Below are positions 53,846-64,000 of a DNA stretch of 64,000 nt, piece by piece. Made by a program: the position numbers and the translations under genes. Numbering within the stretch: the first letter of the stretch is position 1; the number at the start of each line of letters is the position of its first letter. The notes below the pieces were generated by a model. It did not search any database, had not been told where the DNA came from, and saw nothing but the letters and a program-made list of their open reading frames with translations. This DNA comes from Roseiflexus sp. RS-1 (GTDB lineage Bacteria > Chloroflexota > Chloroflexia > Chloroflexales > Roseiflexaceae). The stretch spans positions 2,914,001 through 2,978,000 of the forward strand of contig NC_009523.1 of assembly GCF_000016665.1 (NCBI RefSeq), written 5' to 3'.

Positions 53846-54595
53846 CTAATTCACCCCTTTGATCTTCGCCACCAGCAGATCGCGGTTCATGCGTGCAATG
53901 ACATCGAGCGGAATTTCCTTCGGGCAGGCAGCGGCGCACTCGCCAATGTTGGTGCATCCGCCGAACCCTTCCCGGTCCATCTGCTCGACCATGCGCACAA
54001 CACGGGTATAGCGTTCAGGTTGACCCTGCGGCAGCAGACCGAGATGGGTGATCTTTGCAGCGGTGAAGAGCATTGCCGAAGCATTCGGACAGGCTGCCAC
54101 ACACGCACCGCACCCGATGCACGCGGCTGCATCCATCGCCGCGTCTGCATTCTGCTTGGGCACCAGAACCGTATTCGCGTCCTGCGCCACACCGGTGTTT
54201 GCGGAAATGAAGCCGCCAGCCTGAATGATACGGTCGAACGCCGAGCGATCCACGATCAGGTCTTTCATCACCGGAAAGGCGCGCGCCCGCCACGGTTCGA
54301 TCGTGATCACATCGCCGTCTTTGAAGTGGCGCATATGCAACTGACAGGCGGTTGTGCCCCGATGACCGCCGTGGGGATAGCCGTTGATAACCATGCCGCA
54401 CGACCCGCAGATCCCTTCGCGGCAGTCGTGCTCGAAGGCGATTGGTTCCTCACCCTTCAAGATCAGTTCCTGGTTCACCACGTCGAGCATCTCCAGGAAC
54501 GACATGTCGGGAATGATATTCTTCGCCTGGTAGGTCACGAATCGTCCTTCTGATTGGGCGTTCTTCTGCCGCCAGACGTGGAGTGTGAGGTTCAT
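53846..54595 (-). CDS. sdhB: Succinate dehydrogenase/fumarate reductase iron-sulfur subunit
   Basis: Carries electrons from the flavin to quinone through three Fe-S clusters. The 249-residue protein has the 2Fe-2S set [10 protein letters not shown] with a further Cys in TACQLHM, then [12 protein letters not shown] for the 4Fe-4S cluster, and [12 protein letters not shown] with the second ferredoxin-like set. Lacking the usual RPL-type N-terminus, it matches the type B (Bacillus/Wolinella-like) subunits. The ATG at 54595 has GAGAGAA upstream. It is last in the operon and is followed by a terminator. Confidence 0.93.
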   Translation of the reverse strand: MNLTLHVWRQKNAQSEGRFVTYQAKNIIPDMSFLEMLDVVNQELILKGEEPIAFEHDCREGICGSCGMVINGYPHGGHRGTTACQLHMRHFKDGDVITIEPWRARAFPVMKDLIVDRSAFDRIIQAGGFISANTGVAQDANTVLVPKQNADAAMDAAACIGCGACVAACPNASAMLFTAAKITHLGLLPQGQPERYTRVVRMVEQMDREGFGGCTNIGECAAACPKEIPLDVIARMNRDLLVAKIKGVN

Positions 54596-54685
54596 AGCGT
54601 TCTCTCTATTTCCAGGGCGTTTCGGCGCGAAGAGGCGCACCACTTTTCGCAGCGCAGCACACACTCCCCGCGCTCACGCCAGTGC

Positions 54686-56656
<1,971 letters not shown>

Positions 56657-56715
56657 AAGTTTTCCCTTTTCTAGTGTGCTTCAACCGTGAGAAGGCGCTG
56701 CACCTCTTTTCCTCA

Positions 56716-57396
56716 TTAGCGCACTATGCCGGTGATCACTGCGATCGGCACCGTCGAAAAGCCGAGGAACAACAGAATGCCGGAGAGGGTCGCCAGTCCG
56801 CGCCAGAACCCATCAGTGCGGGGCCCGTTCAATCCAAGAGTCTGGAACATGCTCCAGACGCCATGGTACAGATGCATCCCAAGTGCGCCGACGGCGGCGA
56901 TATAGATCACGACATTGATCGGGTTCGAGAATCCGGCGACGACATTCTGATAGGCGGTTTCGTGCCCGCCGAAGTTGGGAATGCCCAGCCCGAACGTAAA
57001 ATGCGCCAGATGGTACACAATGAAGAGAAAGATCGCCAGACCGCCCCAGCGCAGGGTCAGCGAGGCGAACGTCGCCTGTTTGCGTCGTGTTTCGCGGTAG
57101 CCCCTGGGACGACTCGCCCAGTCGAGCCGCGTCAACTGAATAGCGGCGACGACGTGCAGGATCACCGATGCCAGCAGGATGATGCGCAGGATCCAGAGCA
57201 AACCCCGCTCCGGCACCAGCGGATACCCGACAGTGCGCAGGAAGTGAGCATACTCGTTAAACCCTTCGGCGCCTTCGAAAATCTTGAGATTGCCGATCAT
57301 GTGCAGGATGACGAAACCATAACCGATGAAACCGGTGATCGCCATCACTGCTTTTTTGCCGATCGTTGTACGGTACAGTGTCAATGCTGCTGCCAT
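56716..57396 (-). CDS. sdhC: Succinate dehydrogenase cytochrome b subunit, single-protein type B
   Basis: Anchors the enzyme in the membrane and reduces quinone. The 226 residues hold five hydrophobic helices, which is the di-heme type B plan. Candidate heme His lie in FVILHMIGNLK, VILHVVAAIQL, IVYHLAHFTFG and MHLYHGVW. The ATG at 57396 follows AAGGAC. It is first in the operon; menaquinone use would fit a phototrophic Chloroflexota. Confidence 0.92.
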   Translation of the reverse strand: MAAALTLYRTTIGKKAVMAITGFIGYGFVILHMIGNLKIFEGAEGFNEYAHFLRTVGYPLVPERGLLWILRIILLASVILHVVAAIQLTRLDWASRPRGYRETRRKQATFASLTLRWGGLAIFLFIVYHLAHFTFGLGIPNFGGHETAYQNVVAGFSNPINVVIYIAAVGALGMHLYHGVWSMFQTLGLNGPRTDGFWRGLATLSGILLFLGFSTVPIAVITGIVR

Positions 57397-57501
57397 ATCT
57401 CGTCCTTCTAGCAAACTCTGATACCTGATACGATCAAAGGGCACATTTCGGATCTTGCCAGCGCAAGATCGGTTGTTAATGAAGAAACAGGCGGGAAGGA
57501 T

Positions 57502-57567
57502 TCAGGGATCCGCCAGACGCAGCAACAATGGCGGGTGACGACCAAGGAGCCAGAATTGCACGGTCAT
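57502..57567 (-). CDS. Possible 21-residue leader peptide upstream of sdhC
   Basis: An ATG-to-TGA frame lies inside the sdh 5' leader. The product begins MTVQFWLLGRHPP. GAGAG lies about seven bases before the ATG. No repeated regulatory codons are seen, and nothing shows it is translated. Confidence 0.2.
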   Translation of the reverse strand: MTVQFWLLGRHPPLLLRLADP

Positions 57568-57673
57568 AGACACTCTCGCTCTCGCTGCATCAGGTCGAGT
57601 CGGGGTATCCAAACCCAGGCGTCGGGAAGAGTATCTCGATAATCTCTGGGAAGAGTTTCACGAACTCCCTTGC

Positions 57674-57702
57674 ATTATAGCGCAAGGAGTAACGATTGTC
57701 GA
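57674..57702 (-). promoter_or_regulatory. Promoter of the sdhCAB operon
   Basis: TCGACA (57702-57697), a 17-base spacer and a perfect TATAAT (57679-57674). The transcript would begin near 57667, giving a leader of about 270 bases before sdhC. The leader holds the hairpin GATCTTG/CAAGATC at about 57449-57470. Confidence 0.65.
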
Positions 57703-57725
57703 ACAACGTGTGAAGGATCGGTTGA

Positions 57726-58565
57726 TCACGCCAGGGTCGACCACGCGCCGAGACGCGCTGACAGACTGCCGACATCCTCTGACGTGATAGGTTGTTCGAG
57801 CCGTGCGATGGCATCGCGCAGAGCTGCCAGATGCGCCGTGCCCGGCACAGGCGGCGTCAGCGCGAGCGCGGCGCGCAACAGCGCCCCGTATGCGGCGACC
57901 AGATCGGATGCTCCGGCTTGACGCGCCTGAGCGAGCGCAATCGTGATCTCAATCTGTTCGCGCGCCGCGCTCCACTCGACAATACCGGGAATGCGCGTCA
58001 TCAGATCGAGGAGTTGGGCCGTGCGTTCAGCCGCCGCGCGCCGTTCTTCCGCCACAACCGGCAACGGTGCAGGAGGTTTGCTGTCTGGCGGGGCAGTCAG
58101 GACTTGCGGGAGAAAGGCAATGATACGCGGAAGCGCCTGCTGGAGCAGACGTTCGATCTCCTGCGCGTAGATCAACCAGGGACCGATCTGCATCTTGAAT
58201 GGATCGGGAATATCCCGGTCACGTCCGGCGAGTTCGCCCAGGGTATGGATGCGCGCTTCAGCCTGTGGAAAACGCAGACGTGCAACCCGAGCAGTTCCGC
58301 GATCAACTGCCAGCAGCAACGATGCGGCGTCAACCAGGTCGGCGCTCAGACTGCGCGCGCGGTGGGCGCTGAGGTCGAGCGACAGGTGTTCGGCAACCGC
58401 GAGTGCGTCGGGACTCGCCGGATCGTCATCGTGCCCCAGCACCCCCGCCGACTCAACGCGCACATCGATAGTGCGTTGCAGCAGCATGCGTCGAAGGAGC
58501 GCGGCGGTCAGTGGTGCGCGCCCTGTATCGGCAGCGCCGACAATCATAATCAGAGGTGTGTTCAT
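57726..58565 (-). CDS. Low-molecular-weight tyrosine phosphatase homologue, catalytic Cys missing
   Basis: Residues 1-140 of 279 align in plan with low-molecular-weight phosphatases: VESAGV after the first helix, RARSLSADLV, and the general-acid loop DIPDPF. The P-loop should read VCxGNxCRSP but here is VGAADTGRAP, with Gly10 in place of the nucleophile Cys; Arg16 is kept. It cannot act as a phosphatase in the usual way. The C-terminal half (150-279) is helical and Ala-rich, and I do not recognise it. It may bind phospho-ligands or an arginine-phosphate-like group. Starts with no strong ribosome site. Confidence 0.7.
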   Translation of the reverse strand: MNTPLIMIVGAADTGRAPLTAALLRRMLLQRTIDVRVESAGVLGHDDDPASPDALAVAEHLSLDLSAHRARSLSADLVDAASLLLAVDRGTARVARLRFPQAEARIHTLGELAGRDRDIPDPFKMQIGPWLIYAQEIERLLQQALPRIIAFLPQVLTAPPDSKPPAPLPVVAEERRAAAERTAQLLDLMTRIPGIVEWSAAREQIEITIALAQARQAGASDLVAAYGALLRAALALTPPVPGTAHLAALRDAIARLEQPITSEDVGSLSARLGAWSTLA

Positions 58566-58772
58566 TGCAATAACGACAGTAGCTCGTGGAACGCCAGCAT
58601 AATGATCGAATTGTCATCATTGTGGAAACAGATTGGATATATGTCAAGGGTACAATGCTCTCAAATGATTCTGATGGCTCGTTCCTGAGCATTGGTTTCT
58701 CCGTGCAGGAGTTCGCCATACGCTTCCGGCGCAGCGTATTCGTTTCCGCTTCCTCTTAGCACGAGGAGTCGC

Positions 58773-60626
58773 ATGAGTTTCAGTATCACGTCCTTCCTTC
58801 TCCTCATGCTGAGCATCGCAGCGCCCGGCATCGCTGGCTACGCCTGGCAACGCCGATCACTGCCGGGAGCGTTGCCACTGAGTTTGATGGGCGTCAGTCT
58901 GGCAGTCTGGTCGTGCGGGTATGCAATGGAATTGAGCAGTCTGACACTCTCTACGGCTTTGTGGTGGGTCAGACTTGAATACGTCGGTATCGTCAGCGCA
59001 CCGGTCGCCTGGCTCTGGTTTGCCGCCGAGTATACCGACTCGTTCACCTGGCTCAACCGCCGTCGGGTCTGGCTGCTGGGCATCGTTCCAGTCCTGACGA
59101 TGGTCATGATGCTCACCAATGATGTCCACCGACTGTTCTGGCAATCAATCATTCTCAGCAGAAATGGTTTTCTAACCGTCTTTGACTCAACACTTGGTCT
59201 CTGGTTTTGGGTTCACACTGCATACTCGTACCTCTGCCTGCTTGCCGGAACGTTTTTCATCATCCGGTTTATCTGGAGGACGCCGCGACGCTTCCACCGA
59301 CAGATCAGCGCCCTCATCCTGGCAGTCGCGGCGCCATTGATCGGTAATGTAATCTATTTGTCAGGCTCCAGTCCCTGGGGGAAGCTCGATCTCACACCGT
59401 TTGCCTTTACTGTGTCACTCGCCATGCTCGCCTGGAATCTGTTCCGGTTGCGTATGTTCGAGATCCGTCCGATTGCGCGCGATTTGGTGTTGCAGAGCAT
59501 GAACGACGGGATTATGGCGGTGGATGAGAATGGATGGGTGGTTGAGGTCAACCGCGCAGCCGCTGCACTCATCGGGCTGCCGCCGACGCAGATTGTCGGC
59601 AAACGCGCGCGCGATATCCTGGCGCGCTGGCCCGAAATGGTCGAGCGCTACCGCGAGGTGCGCGAGGCGGCGGAAGAGGTTGAGGTGGCGGTCGGAACCG
59701 AACGGCGCTGGTTCGATGTGCGCATTCTGCCGATCTTCGATGCGCGCCGCACCTACCGCGGACGCCTGTTCGTCTGGCGCGACATCAGCGCCGAGCGGCG
59801 CTTTCGGGCGGAACTGCAACGCAACAACGAGCGCCTGCTGGCGGTGCAGCAGGAACTGATCGCCGCGCGCGACGCGGCGGAAGCCGGCAATCGCGTCAAG
59901 AGCGCGTTTCTGGCGCATATGAGCCACGAAATCCGCACGCCGCTGACGGCGATCGCCGGGTATTGCCACCTGCTCGAAACCGGGATCGAGCGGCAGAGCC
60001 TGGCGCAGACGCGCGCCGACCTGGAGGCGATCCGGGTGGCGACCGGGCACCTGCTGGACCTGGCGAACAATGTGCTGGAGATGGCGCAGATCGAGTCCGG
60101 ACAGACGACGCTGCACGAGGCGGCGTTTGATGTGGCGGAGATCGTGCACGATGTGACCGCTGCGGTGCGCCCGTTGCTCCGGCGCAACCGGAACCGTCTG
60201 GTGGTGGTGGGAACGGATGCGGTCGGGGTGGTGCAGGGGGATGCGGCGAAGGTGCGCCAGGTGCTGCTGAACCTGGTGAGCAACGCGGCCAAGTTCACGA
60301 CGGACGGTGAGGTGGAGGTGGGGGTGGTGTGCGAGGTGGCAGAGGAGGATCGGCTACGGTTGCGGTTTTGGGTGCGCGATACGGGTAAGGGAATCGCGCC
60401 AGAGCGGATGGCGACGTTGTTCGCTCCCTTTGCGATTGCGGAGGAGGATATTGGACGCGAGCAGCGCGGGGCGGGGTTGGGGCTGGCGATCAGTCAGCGC
60501 TACTGCCGGTTGATGGGGGGCGAGTTGACCATTGAGAGCGCGCCGGGAAGCGGGACGCTCGCCGCATTCTGGATGCCGGTGCGTGCAGCGCAGGTTGCAG
60601 TGGCGGAGGTCTCCCATCAAATCTGA
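58773..60626 (+). CDS. Sensor histidine kinase: 7TM N-terminus, PAS, HisKA, HATPase
   Basis: Seven hydrophobic helices cover residues 1-225, matching the 7TM histidine kinase N-terminal family. A PAS domain follows at about 245-355 (MNDGIMAVDENGWVVEVN), then a coiled coil, and the kinase core: H-box FLAHMSHEIRTPL, N-box NLVSNAAKFT, G1 DTGKGIAPE and G2 GAGLGLAIS. The length is 617 residues. The ATG at 58773 has GAGGAG four bases upstream. No response regulator is adjacent. The codons after 60100 are rich in G at wobble positions. Confidence 0.9.
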   Translation: MSFSITSFLLLMLSIAAPGIAGYAWQRRSLPGALPLSLMGVSLAVWSCGYAMELSSLTLSTALWWVRLEYVGIVSAPVAWLWFAAEYTDSFTWLNRRRVWLLGIVPVLTMVMMLTNDVHRLFWQSIILSRNGFLTVFDSTLGLWFWVHTAYSYLCLLAGTFFIIRFIWRTPRRFHRQISALILAVAAPLIGNVIYLSGSSPWGKLDLTPFAFTVSLAMLAWNLFRLRMFEIRPIARDLVLQSMNDGIMAVDENGWVVEVNRAAAALIGLPPTQIVGKRARDILARWPEMVERYREVREAAEEVEVAVGTERRWFDVRILPIFDARRTYRGRLFVWRDISAERRFRAELQRNNERLLAVQQELIAARDAAEAGNRVKSAFLAHMSHEIRTPLTAIAGYCHLLETGIERQSLAQTRADLEAIRVATGHLLDLANNVLEMAQIESGQTTLHEAAFDVAEIVHDVTAAVRPLLRRNRNRLVVVGTDAVGVVQGDAAKVRQVLLNLVSNAAKFTTDGEVEVGVVCEVAEEDRLRLRFWVRDTGKGIAPERMATLFAPFAIAEEDIGREQRGAGLGLAISQRYCRLMGGELTIESAPGSGTLAAFWMPVRAAQVAVAEVSHQI

Positions 60627-60680
60627 TAGAACGACATGCACAGTCCACCGGTGTTCGTTCACATCGGCGCTGGTTGCCCC

Positions 60681-60736
60681 GGAGCGAGGGAGTCTCATCC
60701 TCTTGGGGGCGGTCGAGGGCAAGATGCCCTCGCTCC
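60681..60736. repeat. Inverted repeat GGAGCGAGGG / CCCTCGCTCC
   Basis: Exact 10-bp arms at 60681-60690 and 60727-60736 enclose a G-rich loop that has its own GAGGGCA/TGCCCTC pairing. It sits in the 186-base gap between the convergent kinase and argH genes. It has the look of a dispersed palindromic repeat and lacks a T-run. Confidence 0.5.
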
Positions 60737-60812
60737 CATGATGTGTCGTATTGCTGCGTGCAGGCGCGACACCCGTGCGTGCGAGAAGGCGCACTGCTCC
60801 AGCGCAACAGAA

Positions 60813-62180
60813 TCATCGCTCCTCAACACAGCGCCGCGCCTGTGCGATCTGCTCATTCACTGCTTCAGGCGCGGTTGCCCCTGGTACGCGCCGCATCGCC
60901 ACCGAACGGTCGAAGTCGAACACCTGAAGCACATCGGGTTCACATACCGGGTGCGCCGCGAGAAAGACCTCGAGCGGCAGCGCCGACAGTGCAACACCCC
61001 GTTGCTCTGCTTCACGCACCAGTCTGCCGACGATGTGGTGCGCTTCGCGGAATGGTACGCCGCGCGCAACCAGATAATCGGCAAGATCGGTCGCCAGCAT
61101 GGCATCATCGAGCGCTGCACGCATGCGATCCGGGTGAAAGCGCGCGGTCGCCACTGCGCCCGCCGCGACCGGCAATGCAAGTTCGAGGGTGTCGGCTGCG
61201 TCGAATAACGGTTCTTTGTCTTCCTGCAGATCTTTGTCGTAGGCGGAGGGCAGACCTTTCAGCATGGTCAGCACCGCGATCAGATCGCCCGTCAGACGAC
61301 CCGCCTTGCCGCGCAACAGTTCGAACGAGTCGGGGTTCTTCTTCTGCGGCATCAGGCTTGAACCGGTGCTGTAGGCGTCGGCAAGGGTCACAAAACCAAA
61401 CTCAGCGCTGCTGTAGATGATCATGTCTTCTGCCAGACGGCTCAGGTGCGTCCCGATCAACGCTGCGCAAAACAGAAACTCCGCAATGAAATCTCGATCA
61501 CTGACCGCATCGATACTGTTGGGCGAAACAGCGGTCATACCAAGTTCAACAGCCAGCGCCGTGCGATCCACCATCAGCGGCGTTCCGGCAATCGCGCCGG
61601 ATCCCAGCGGAAGCGTTGCCGTTCGCTTTGCACAATCCGCCAGACGTTCACGATCACGTTGCAGGGGCCAGAAGTGCGCCAGCAACCAGTGCGCCAGGAG
61701 CACCGGCTGGGCGCGCTGCAAATGGGTATATCCCGGCATAAGCGCAGCGCCAGCGGTTTCGGCTTGCGCCAGCAATGCTGTTTGCAGGGCGCGTAGCCTA
61801 TCGTCGATGCGCCGGATCGCCCCCAACGTCCAGAGACGCACATCAGTCGCCACCTGGTCGTTTCGGCTACGACCGGTATGCAATTTTCCGGCAACCGTGC
61901 CAACCAGTTCACCCAGGCGACGTTCGACTGCGGTGTGAATGTCCTCATCGGTTTCACGCGCCTCGAACCGTCCGTCGGCAAACTCGGCATAGACCATATT
62001 GAGACCGTCAACCAGCGTATCGCGTTCTTCGGCTGAGATGACGCCGACGCGGGCAAGTTGACGCGCCCAGGCAATACTGCCGCGAATGTCTTCGCGCCAC
62101 ATACGCCGATCAAACGAAAACGAATTGTTGAACTGCGCCATGAGCGCGTCTACCTGTTCGTTAAAGCGACCGCCCCACAT
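60813..62180 (-). CDS. argH: Argininosuccinate lyase
   Basis: Splits argininosuccinate into arginine and fumarate, the last step of arginine synthesis. The 455-residue protein starts MWGGRF as usual and shows HTGRSRNDQVATD, GYTHLQRAQP, SNSIDAVSDRDF-like NSIDAVSDRDF, and the fumarase-superfamily signature GSSLMPQKKNPD. The ATG at 62180 follows AAGGAG; the frame is open upstream to 62396, but that part is the repeat-filled leader and not protein. argF lies close by on the other strand. Confidence 0.95.
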   Translation of the reverse strand: MWGGRFNEQVDALMAQFNNSFSFDRRMWREDIRGSIAWARQLARVGVISAEERDTLVDGLNMVYAEFADGRFEARETDEDIHTAVERRLGELVGTVAGKLHTGRSRNDQVATDVRLWTLGAIRRIDDRLRALQTALLAQAETAGAALMPGYTHLQRAQPVLLAHWLLAHFWPLQRDRERLADCAKRTATLPLGSGAIAGTPLMVDRTALAVELGMTAVSPNSIDAVSDRDFIAEFLFCAALIGTHLSRLAEDMIIYSSAEFGFVTLADAYSTGSSLMPQKKNPDSFELLRGKAGRLTGDLIAVLTMLKGLPSAYDKDLQEDKEPLFDAADTLELALPVAAGAVATARFHPDRMRAALDDAMLATDLADYLVARGVPFREAHHIVGRLVREAEQRGVALSALPLEVFLAAHPVCEPDVLQVFDFDRSVAMRRVPGATAPEAVNEQIAQARRCVEER

Positions 62181-62195
62181 GCTGTGCTCCTTGCT

Positions 62196-62258
62196 GAGAA
62201 CCAGGAACCAGGAACCGAGAACCGGGAACCGGGAACCGGGAACTGAGAACCGGGAACC
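62196..62258. repeat. Heptanucleotide tandem repeat in the argH leader
   Basis: Nine 7-base units on the + strand follow the pattern (G/A)(G/A)GAACC: GAGAACC, AGGAACC, AGGAACC, GAGAACC, GGGAACC, GGGAACC, GGGAACT, GAGAACC, GGGAACC. They lie a few bases ahead of the argH ribosome site. The rest of 62259-62510 holds no gene; a TACAAT at 62453-62458 may serve the Uma2 gene. Confidence 0.85.
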
Positions 62259-62510
62259 ATAGTACACGAAATAAAGATCAGGCGCACAGCAGGCGGTAAG
62301 CGGCAAAAGGTGCGGTTTCCGGTGCATGTTATTCCGACGGCACAGACGCGCCCATCTTTTTGTAAGGTGTGCTTCACAGGATACATGGCTTGACAAAGCC
62401 GCAAAACCCCTGATGTTCGACCCGTGCCCTCACCCCCGACTCTGGCTCTGTGGTACAATGCGTATATCATCGACAGGAGTAGTCGCATCCGCATTCGAGA
62501 GTGCACGGTG

Positions 62511-63128
62511 ATGCTCGTTTCGCACCATTCAACGATCACCACTTCCCAGGAAGAACTCGACGCCCTGGTGTGCAGTGCTGCACCGCGCCAGGGCCAATGG
62601 CGCGAGGAGGATTATCTGTGGTTGAGCGGTCATGCAAGCGCTCTGATCGAATTCACCGATGGATATATCGAAGTTCTACCGATGCCGACCGATCGTCATC
62701 AATCGATCCTCCTCTTTCTCTACCGGCTGTTCTTCGCTGCAATTGAACGTCAGGGCGGTAAAGTGCTGGTTGCGCCATTGCGTCTCCGCATTCGTCCGGG
62801 GAAGTACCGTGAACCTGATCTGCTGCTGGTGCGTTCAGCACGTGATACGCGCCGTCAGGAACAGTTCTGGACCGGCGCCGATCTCGTGCTGGAAGTCGTG
62901 AGTCATGAGAAGCCTGAGCGCGATCTGGTCGAAAAACGCAGCGATTATGCCGAAGGCGGGATCCCTGAATACTGGATCGTCAATCCGCTCAACGAGACCA
63001 TCACAGTCTTACATCTGTCGGGTGATGTCTACAGCGAACACGGAACGTTTGCGCGCGGCGCGCAGGCGACATCGGCGTTGCTGGAGGGTTTCGCCGTCAG
63101 CGTTGACACTGTCTTTGATGCAGAATAG
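62511..63128 (+). CDS. Uma2 family (DUF820) putative endonuclease
   Basis: The 205-residue protein has the restriction-endonuclease-like fold of the Uma2 family: YIEVLPMPTDRHQSI, KYREPDLLLVR (Pro-Asp of the PD-(D/E)xK site), LVLEVVSHEKPERDLVEKRSDYAEGGIPEYWIV (key part EVVSHEKPERD). These proteins are very common in Cyanobacteria and Chloroflexota and their role is unsettled. The start is uncertain: the ATG at 62511 has only a weak site. argF begins 12 bases after the stop. Confidence 0.82.
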   Translation: MLVSHHSTITTSQEELDALVCSAAPRQGQWREEDYLWLSGHASALIEFTDGYIEVLPMPTDRHQSILLFLYRLFFAAIERQGGKVLVAPLRLRIRPGKYREPDLLLVRSARDTRRQEQFWTGADLVLEVVSHEKPERDLVEKRSDYAEGGIPEYWIVNPLNETITVLHLSGDVYSEHGTFARGAQATSALLEGFAVSVDTVFDAE

Positions 63129-63140
63129 ACGAGGAACGAC

Positions 63141-64000
63141 ATGGTCAGGCACTTTCTTTCCGCCGCCGATCTGACCCGTACCGAGGCAGAAGCGCTGCTG
63201 GATCGCGCACAGGCGCTCAAGGCGGAATGGCGGAACGGCGGGCACGCACGCGACGCAAACGGGGCGCTGCCGTTGCAGGGCAAGACGCTGGCGCTGGTGT
63301 TCGAGAAGCCCTCACTGCGCACACGTGTCGCCTTTGAAGCCGGCATGACCCAGCTCGGCGGGCACGGCAGTTATCTGTCGGCAAACGACATCGATATGGG
63401 CGGGCGCGAGAGCGTTCCTGACGTGGCGCGCAATCTGAGCCGCTGGGTGCATGCCATTGCAGCGCGGGTCTTCCGGCATGCGACAGTCGAAACCCTGGCA
63501 CGCTATGCAACTGTACCGGTCATTAATGCGCTCTCTGATCGTGAACATCCCTGCCAGGCGCTGGCGGACATGCTGACGCTGCGTGAACATTACGGGCGAC
63601 TTGCAGGACTGACGCTGGCGTATGTCGGCGATGGGAACAATGTTGCTCATTCCCTTATGCTGCTGGGCGCCACTCTGGGGATGAACATCCGGATCGGCTG
63701 CCCGCCTGACTATCGCCCTGATCCTGAGATTCTGACGCTCGCCGAACGGCTTGCTGCCGAACACAACGCTTCGATCTGGATCACACCCTCGCCGGTTGAA
63801 GCCGTCGAGGGCGCAGACGCGGTCTATACCGATGTATGGGCGTCGATGGGGCAGGAACACGAAGCAGCGCGACGACGACCAATCTTCCAACCCTACCAGG
63901 TCAATGCCTTGCTGATGACCCATGCTCGTTCGGGGGCGTTGTTTATGCATTGTCTTCCGGCGCACCGCGGCGAAGAAGTTACTGCTGATGTCATCGATGG
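63141..64000 (+). CDS. argF: Ornithine carbamoyltransferase, 5' part (runs off the window)
   Basis: Makes citrulline from ornithine and carbamoyl phosphate. The first 286 codons include FEKPSLRTRVAFE (carbamoyl-phosphate loop, SLRTR form), GGRESVPDVARNLSR, REHPCQALADM, VGDGNNVAHSL, YTDVWASMGQE and FMHCLPAHRGEEV with the catalytic Cys. Only the last 20-odd residues are missing. GAGGAACG precedes the ATG at 63141. With argH it marks an arginine-synthesis neighbourhood. Confidence 0.95.
   Translation, partial: MVRHFLSAADLTRTEAEALLDRAQALKAEWRNGGHARDANGALPLQGKTLALVFEKPSLRTRVAFEAGMTQLGGHGSYLSANDIDMGGRESVPDVARNLSRWVHAIAARVFRHATVETLARYATVPVINALSDREHPCQALADMLTLREHYGRLAGLTLAYVGDGNNVAHSLMLLGATLGMNIRIGCPPDYRPDPEILTLAERLAAEHNASIWITPSPVEAVEGADAVYTDVWASMGQEHEAARRRPIFQPYQVNALLMTHARSGALFMHCLPAHRGEEVTADVID

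Noticed and set aside
62196-62258. CRISPR array or N-terminal extension of ArgH
   Set aside because: The units are seven bases without spacers. The ArgH family begins at MWGGRF with a good ribosome site at 62180, so the upstream open frame is not translated.

Overview
The window looks like chromosomal DNA of a Roseiflexus-type filamentous anoxygenic phototroph (Chloroflexota). The evidence is a GC-rich genome, a lipoprotein blue-copper protein of auracyanin type, Thr/Pro-rich secreted proteins with PPC, beta-helix and FG-GAP repeats, a MalT/LuxR-type STAND regulator, and a monoderm-style polysaccharide cluster without lipid A genes. The assignment comes from protein character only; no database search was run. 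No rRNA, tRNA or CRISPR array was found.

Layout. 0-17 kb is a mosaic of short transcription units: a truncated LuxR/STAND regulator, an esterase with an FG-GAP/UnbV protein, a degenerate M28-like membrane protein, a PPC-domain exoprotein, an aromatic amino acid unit (aroH, aroF), an ANTAR response regulator, a beta-lactamase-fold hydrolase with a beta-helix protein, a GAF histidine kinase, a bacterial-PH protein, an auracyanin-like protein and a SIS-domain protein. 17.2-51.5 kb is a large extracellular polysaccharide locus, nearly all on the + strand. It holds an initiating phosphoglycosyltransferase, about nine glycosyltransferases, Wzz-, Wzy- and Wzx-like proteins, GmhA, a CDP-sugar module (RfbF, an SDR and Zn-finger C-methyltransferases), secreted proteins, SppA, and a UDP-sugar epimerase/dehydrogenase pair. 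Within it, an IS5-type element (41755-42880) has split one glycosyltransferase gene. 51.4-53.8 kb encodes a solitary Eco57I-like DNA methyltransferase whose 3' end overlaps the UDP-sugar dehydrogenase gene. 53.8-57.4 kb is the sdhCAB operon (succinate dehydrogenase/fumarate reductase). 57.7-64 kb carries a catalytically dead low-molecular-weight phosphatase homologue, a 7TM-PAS histidine kinase, argH, an Uma2 protein and the 5' part of argF.

The strongest regulatory observation is a complete transcription attenuator in front of aroH (8512-8723). It has a near-consensus promoter, a 26-residue leader peptide containing the run YYFWFWYF, mutually exclusive pairings 1:2, 2:3 and 3:4, and an intrinsic terminator. 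It appears built to sense Tyr, Phe and Trp together and to control entry into aromatic biosynthesis. Other notable points are an in-frame minisatellite and possible frameshift in the transposase, a shared C-terminal LPL-x(1-2)-R tail on two secreted proteins, heptanucleotide repeats in the argH leader, and a small ORF followed by its own terminator at 4144-4290.
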